From Nonomuraea zeae (GTDB taxonomy: Bacteria; Actinomycetota; Actinomycetes; Streptosporangiales; Streptosporangiaceae): a stretch of 64,000 nucleotides of DNA. A model generated the notes under the pieces. That model was given only the letters and a program-made list of their open reading frames with translations, was not told the origin of the DNA and ran no database searches. The stretch covers positions 1-64,000 of the forward strand of contig NZ_VCKX01000006.1 of assembly GCF_005889725.1 (NCBI RefSeq), in the 5' to 3' direction. Position 1 is the stretch's first letter, and the number at the start of each line of letters is the position of its first letter. Positions 60,282 through 64,000 of the stretch are shown here, piece by piece. Made by a program: the position numbers and the translations under genes.

Positions 60282-61754
60282 TTGGGCGCACGAGGCGTGA
60301 GGAGGCGGGCCGCCGCCGCTGTCGTCGTTGTGGCTGTGGCGGCGCTCGGCTCCGGTTGTGCGCCGGGTGAGCAAGCCGCGAGCGGGCTGGCCTGGTCCGA
60401 GTGCGGTGGCGGGTTCGAGTGCGCGACGTTGCGAGTGCCGCTGGACCACGCGGCGCCGGGCGGCGAGCGGCTCGATCTCGCCGTGATCCGGTTGCCTGCC
60501 GGCGGAGACCGGATCGGGTCGCTGGTGGTCAACCCAGGCGGGCCGGGCAGCTCGGGGGTGGAATACGCGCGGGCGGCCCGGATCATCCTGAGTGCGAAGG
60601 TGCGTGAGCGGTTCGATGTCGTGGGATTCGACCCGCGCGGCGTCGGCGGGTCGGCGCCGGTCGAGTGCCTGGATGACGCGCAGCTCGACGCGTTCGTCGC
60701 GCTGGACACCTCGCCGGACTCGGCCCGCGAACGCCAGGCTCTGGAGGCGGGGTCGAGGGGGTTCGCGGAGGGGTGTGAGAGACGTTCCGGGCGGCTGCTC
60801 GCGCACCTGGGCACCGTCGACGTGGCGCGGGATCTGGATCTGCTGCGGCAGGAGCTCGGGGACGCGAAGCTGACTTATCTCGGTAAGTCGTACGGCACGT
60901 TCCTGGGTGCTGTTTATGCGGATATGTTCGCCGGCAACGTGCGGGCGCTGGTGCTGGACGGGGCGCTCGATCCGGCGCTCTCCCGATTGCGGCTGAACGC
61001 GGATCAGGCGGCGGGTTTCGAGCAAGCGCTGCGCGCATATATCGCGACATGTCTGGCGGAGGACGGCTGCCCGTTCAGGAGCCGTACCGTCGAGGGGGCG
61101 CTGGACGAGGTGACCGGGCTGCTGCGCCGTACGGACCGGCAGCCGTTGCAAGGAGACGGGCGCGAGGTGACGCAGGCGCTGGCCACGCTCGGCGTCCTGA
61201 CCCCGCTCTACGACCGCAACTCCTGGCCCGAGCTGACCGAAACGCTGCGCCAGGCGTTCAAGGGAAACGGCACGCTGCTGCTCCGCAACGCCGACCAGCT
61301 CACCGGCAGGCACAGCGACGGCACGTACTCCAACCAGACGGAAGCCAACACCGCCGTCAACTGCGTGGACGGCGCCTACCCCCGGAACGCTGCCGCCTAC
61401 GGGCAGGGCGCGGCCGAGGCGTTCAGGCGGTCGCCCAGATTCGGCCCGTACATCATGTGGTCGTCGCTGCCCTGCGCCTACTGGCCCGCCGCACCCACCT
61501 TCAAGGCCCACCCCCTGAAGGCGGAGGGCGCCGCCCCCATCCTCGTCCTCGGCACCAGCCGCGACCCGGCCACCCCCTCCCGCTGGGCACGGGCGCTGGC
61601 GGGCGAGCTGGAGTCGGGGGTGCTGCTGGAGTACGACGGGGACGGCCACACCGCGTACTACAACGGGTCGGGGTGCGTGGACGACGCCGTGGACCGATAC
61701 CTTCTGACGGGCACGGCACCGGCGGACGGCACAGTCTGTCCTGGCATCGGGTGA
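60282..61754 (+). CDS. Secreted tripeptidyl-aminopeptidase-like lipoprotein hydrolase
   Basis: The 490-residue protein has a lipoprotein signal (VVVAVAALGSGC) and an alpha/beta hydrolase domain: VVNPGGPGSSGVEYA near 85, VGFDPRGVGGS near 115, YLGKSYGTFLG (Ser) near 205, LGTSRDPATPS (Asp) and YDGDGHTAYY (His) near 465. The C-terminal part is TAP-like. It cuts peptides outside the cell. The start is TTG 60282 or GTG 60297. Confidence 0.9.
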   Translation: MGARGVRRRAAAAVVVVAVAALGSGCAPGEQAASGLAWSECGGGFECATLRVPLDHAAPGGERLDLAVIRLPAGGDRIGSLVVNPGGPGSSGVEYARAARIILSAKVRERFDVVGFDPRGVGGSAPVECLDDAQLDAFVALDTSPDSARERQALEAGSRGFAEGCERRSGRLLAHLGTVDVARDLDLLRQELGDAKLTYLGKSYGTFLGAVYADMFAGNVRALVLDGALDPALSRLRLNADQAAGFEQALRAYIATCLAEDGCPFRSRTVEGALDEVTGLLRRTDRQPLQGDGREVTQALATLGVLTPLYDRNSWPELTETLRQAFKGNGTLLLRNADQLTGRHSDGTYSNQTEANTAVNCVDGAYPRNAAAYGQGAAEAFRRSPRFGPYIMWSSLPCAYWPAAPTFKAHPLKAEGAAPILVLGTSRDPATPSRWARALAGELESGVLLEYDGDGHTAYYNGSGCVDDAVDRYLLTGTAPADGTVCPGIG

Positions 61755-61810
61755 TCGGCGGAGCGAGAACCCCTTGGGCTCCTGTAGACTCTTTCACGCT
61801 GCAACAGCAC

Positions 61811-61884
61811 GCCGCCTTAGCTCAGTCGGCCAGAGCACTTCACTCGTAATGAAGGGGTCTGGGGTTCGAATCCCCAAGGCGGCT
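61811..61884 (+). tRNA. tRNA-Thr (anticodon CGT)
   Basis: The 74-base cloverleaf has acceptor GCCGCCT pairing with AGGCGGC, anticodon stem CTTCA/TGAAG around CTCGTAA (anticodon CGT), and T arm TGGGGTTCGAATCCCCA. A discriminator T follows. It is next to a decayed integrase and so marks a second insertion site. Confidence 0.95.
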
Positions 61885-61892
61885 CCCAGCTC

Positions 61893-61926
61893 AAAGGCCC
61901 TCCCGGTTCGTCCGAGAGGGCCTTTT
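61893..61926 (+). terminator. Terminator after tRNA-Thr
   Basis: AAAGGCCCTC pairs with GAGGGCCTTT across a 13-base loop and is followed by another T. Confidence 0.85.
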
Positions 61927-61953
61927 GCGTGGGCGTACAGCAGCGAAGTACAG

Positions 61954-63230
61954 CTACGGGTTCTCACCATCGAGGCTGTCGTTGAGCTGGTCGTGGGCCT
62001 TGCGGGTCTCCGGGCTTGCGATCTGGGTGTAGACGTTCATGGTCACGGAGATCTGCGAGTGCCGCAGGATGCGCATGGAGACGCGCGGGTGGACGCCGAG
62101 GGCGGCCAGCATCGAGGCGCAGGTGTGGCGGGTGTCGTGGACGCGGATGCGCGGCAGGCTGGCCTTTCTGGTGTGGAGCTCGAAGGAGCGGTTGAAGTTG
62201 CGGGGTTCGATCGGCGTACCCCACTTGGTGGTGAAGACGAGATCCGAGTCCTGCCACTTGTCGCCGGCCTCGCGGCGGGCATCGTCCTGGACGCGGCGAC
62301 GGTGCCGTAGAGCGGTGGCGCACAAGGCGGGCATGGGGAGGGTGGCGTCAGAGTCCGCTGTCTTGGTGGTGTCCCGGTGCAGCAGTACGCCGTGTACGCG
62401 GCTGAGCTGATGGCTCACCGACAGCTCTTGGCCGGCGAGGTCGATGTCGCCCCAGGTGAGGCCGAGGACCTCCCCGCGACGTAGGCCCAGGACCAGCAGG
62501 AGCACGAACGCGGCGTACGGGGCTCGTCGGCCGCCCGGAGGTGCTCCAGGAACGTCCGGGCCTCCTCGACGCCCCACACCGTGCTCTTGCGCTTCCTGAC
62601 GGATGTCTTTGGCAGCGTGGTCAGGGAGACCACGTTCTTGCCGATCAGCTCTTCTCGGATGGCGTGGCTGATCGCCGAGCGGAACACGCGGCGGACGCTC
62701 TCGATCGTGCCCCGTGACGGGTAGTCCTTGCAGCACTTGCCGATGGCGCAGCAGGGCTGCTTGCGCTTCCTCTCTTGCGCGCAGCAGGCGCACACGGTGG
62801 GCAGGGTGTTCAGCCACGCCTGTACGTCGCGGACGGTCAGCTTGTCGAGACGCTTCTTGCCCAATCCCGGGATCAGGTAGAGCCGCACGAGCGCCTCGTA
62901 CCCCGCGTAGGTGGTCGGCTCGCGGTTGGGCTGCACCACATCGGCGAGCCAGCGGGTCAGGAACGCGGCCACGGTCTCGTGCTTGGTGGCCACGGGTCCC
63001 TTGCGAGCCTGCTCGTGGAGCTTGAGCCACTTCTCGTGGGTCTCCTCGCGGGTCTTGCCGTAGGCCCACTTGCGGGTTTTCTTGCCTTCTGGGGTGGTGA
63101 CCCAGACGTAGCCTGCCCAGCCGTTCTTGTACGGGAAGATCGAGCCTTCGTTGTTGGCCCGGGTTCGCCGGCTCTTGCGAGGGCCGCGCTCGGGCTCGTC
63201 GAGTGTCGCGAGGGTGGTCTTGGCGGGCAT
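61954..63230 (-). pseudogene. Tyrosine integrase broken by a one-base frameshift
   Basis: The N-terminal part (MPAKTTLATL at 63230, GSIFPYKNGWAGYVWVTT, the arm and core-binding regions) is open to about 62520. The C-terminal catalytic half (FVLLLVLGLRRGEVLGLTWG, HDTRHTCASMLAALG, ILRHSQISVTMNVYTQI) continues in another frame to 61954. One base is missing in the run of G at 62519-62522 (plus strand). A cysteine-rich insert (CACCAQERKRKQPCC) is visible in the N-terminal half. It could be a sequencing error, but the broken excisionase next to it favours decay. Confidence 0.85.
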
Positions 63231-63325
63231 CAGGCGGCCTCCTCACAGAGCTGGGTTACGTACGCCTCCAGCGAGGAGGCGGGGATACGGCGGCACCGGG
63301 CCCCGACGACGATGGACTGAGGCAG
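63230..63325 (-). pseudogene. Excisionase (Xis) C-terminal remnant
   Basis: The last 31 codons of a typical Xis remain (SIVVGARCRRIPASSLEAYV then TQLCEEAA) and overlap the integrase start by one base (TGATG). An in-frame stop lies a few codons upstream and the helix-turn-helix is gone. Confidence 0.7.
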
Positions 63326-63785
63326 GGATTCGAGGGGCTACATACAGGCGATCGGGGAATGGCTATGTCATTTTCCTTGGCGACGCCTCATTCTCCATCA
63401 GAGGGCCGAAAGCATGATTTCCGGTATCCCGATCGAGTTTTTGAGCATTCTGCCTTCATGGATAATCTCATTGCTGGCCGTCACGTCCACTGCAGGATGT
63501 ATTCTGATTCGAATCCGCAAGGCGCTATTGTCGACGGACTCACGGGATCGCTTGTTGTGGTGTGGAGGGAACTTTTCGCCTATCGACGTGACGCCTCTCA
63601 GTAGAAGTATAGAAATCGTCGTCTGACTAAGCGGAAATAATGCCATCACGCTGGGCTGTTTTCATTCTCGGCGGGCATCTGCTGATCACAGCATGATCGC
63701 GAGCCCGGCGTTCGCCTGATAACGCGAAGAACCCTGGTAGACGGGTGGATCACCACAATCAACGCCGTCACCACCAGGGGCTCGG
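63326..63785. other. Less GC-rich stretch between Xis remnant and transposase
   Basis: This stretch looks poorer in GC than its flanks. One frame, 63414-63626 plus, would encode 70 residues with a hydrophobic start (SILPSWIISLLAVTSTAG), but there is no strong ribosome site and no known domain. CCCTGGT and ACCAGGG near 63732-63780 form an imperfect inverted repeat just before the transposase start, possibly part of its end. Confidence 0.35.
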
Positions 63786-64000
63786 ATGCTTTTCTATCGT
63801 GCTGCCGTCGATTTATCGCGCCCAACGCTGAACTACGTGGCCGGCATCATCCCCCGCCACCGCAAGGCCATCGGGTCCGTCTGGCGGCGGCTCAACCCCG
63901 CCTAGCATGCCCTGCTGGTCCTGATCTACCTGCGCAAAGGCGAGACGTACAACGAGCTCGCCTCTGGGTTCGGCGTATCGGTGGCCACCGCCTGGCGGTA
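63786..64000 (+). pseudogene. Transposase start with internal stop
   Basis: ATG 63786 opens a frame that reads as the N-terminal region of an IS5-type DDE transposase (NYVAGIIPRHRKAIGSVWRR), stops at TAG 63903-63905, and continues in the same frame with the helix-turn-helix part (LLVLIYLRKGETYNELASGF then GVSVATAWR). The window ends here. The nonsense codon makes it a probable pseudogene. Confidence 0.75.

Overview
The window is high-GC actinomycete DNA. The conserved chromosomal block at 47-62 kb (a DUF5703 gene, topA, a metallophosphoesterase, an MFS-thymidylate kinase fusion, holB, a RicT/PSP1 gene and a secreted tripeptidyl-aminopeptidase-like hydrolase), together with a chaplin-like surface protein, suggests a filamentous actinobacterium, probably of the Streptosporangiaceae (Nonomuraea-like). 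That assignment is inference from gene content; no database was searched.

About 0.45-46.8 kb looks like one integrative and conjugative element inserted at the 3' end of a tRNA-Leu(GAG) gene (46765-46850, minus strand). A large serine integrase (45125-46783) runs into the tRNA. The 12-bp tRNA 3'-end sequence recurs as a direct repeat at 447-458, next to a broken tyrosine-integrase end (28-339) that probably belongs to an adjacent older element. From left to right the element carries: (1) a defence island (0.7-11.9 kb) with the DISARM core genes drmC, drmB and drmA on the minus strand, two Eco29kI-like GIY-YIG endonuclease genes, and a divergent 5-methylcytosine methyltransferase with a Vsr-like mismatch endonuclease; (2) a nucleobase cluster (12.1-23.5 kb) with queD, queE and folE, which lead to 7-carboxy-7-deazaguanine, a small TGT/DpdA-like protein, a nucleoside-phosphorylase-like protein, a thymidylate-kinase-like protein, DUF2797, a methyltransferase, one intact and one broken NUDIX gene, and a divergent regulator-YdcF-WbqC-CutA operon; (3) regulators and a prolyl oligopeptidase-family peptidase (23.4-29.8 kb); (4) a conjugation module (30.8-42.1 kb) with a SLT/NlpC-P60 hydrolase, a replication-relaxation protein, VirD4-like and VirB4-like ATPases, a PrgI-like protein, a frameshifted TrbL/VirB6-like channel protein and a pilin-like protein; (5) a tandem pair of DNA methylases, one of them degenerate, and the integrase.

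From 46.85 to 61.9 kb the DNA is ordinary chromosome. At 61.8 kb a tRNA-Thr(CGT) gene marks a second insertion site, occupied by a decaying element: a tyrosine integrase broken by a one-base frameshift, a truncated excisionase, and a transposase start with a nonsense codon that runs off the window.

Two systems stand out. The first is the DrmABC core joined to a two-nuclease Eco29kI-like restriction-modification set without drmD or drmE; here the predicted recognition site CCGCGG sits inside the methyltransferase promoter. The second is the 7-deazaguanine cluster without queC, paired with a base-exchange-like enzyme and a phosphorylase-like enzyme. It could make a carboxy-deazaguanine nucleoside (cadeguomycin-like) or modify DNA.
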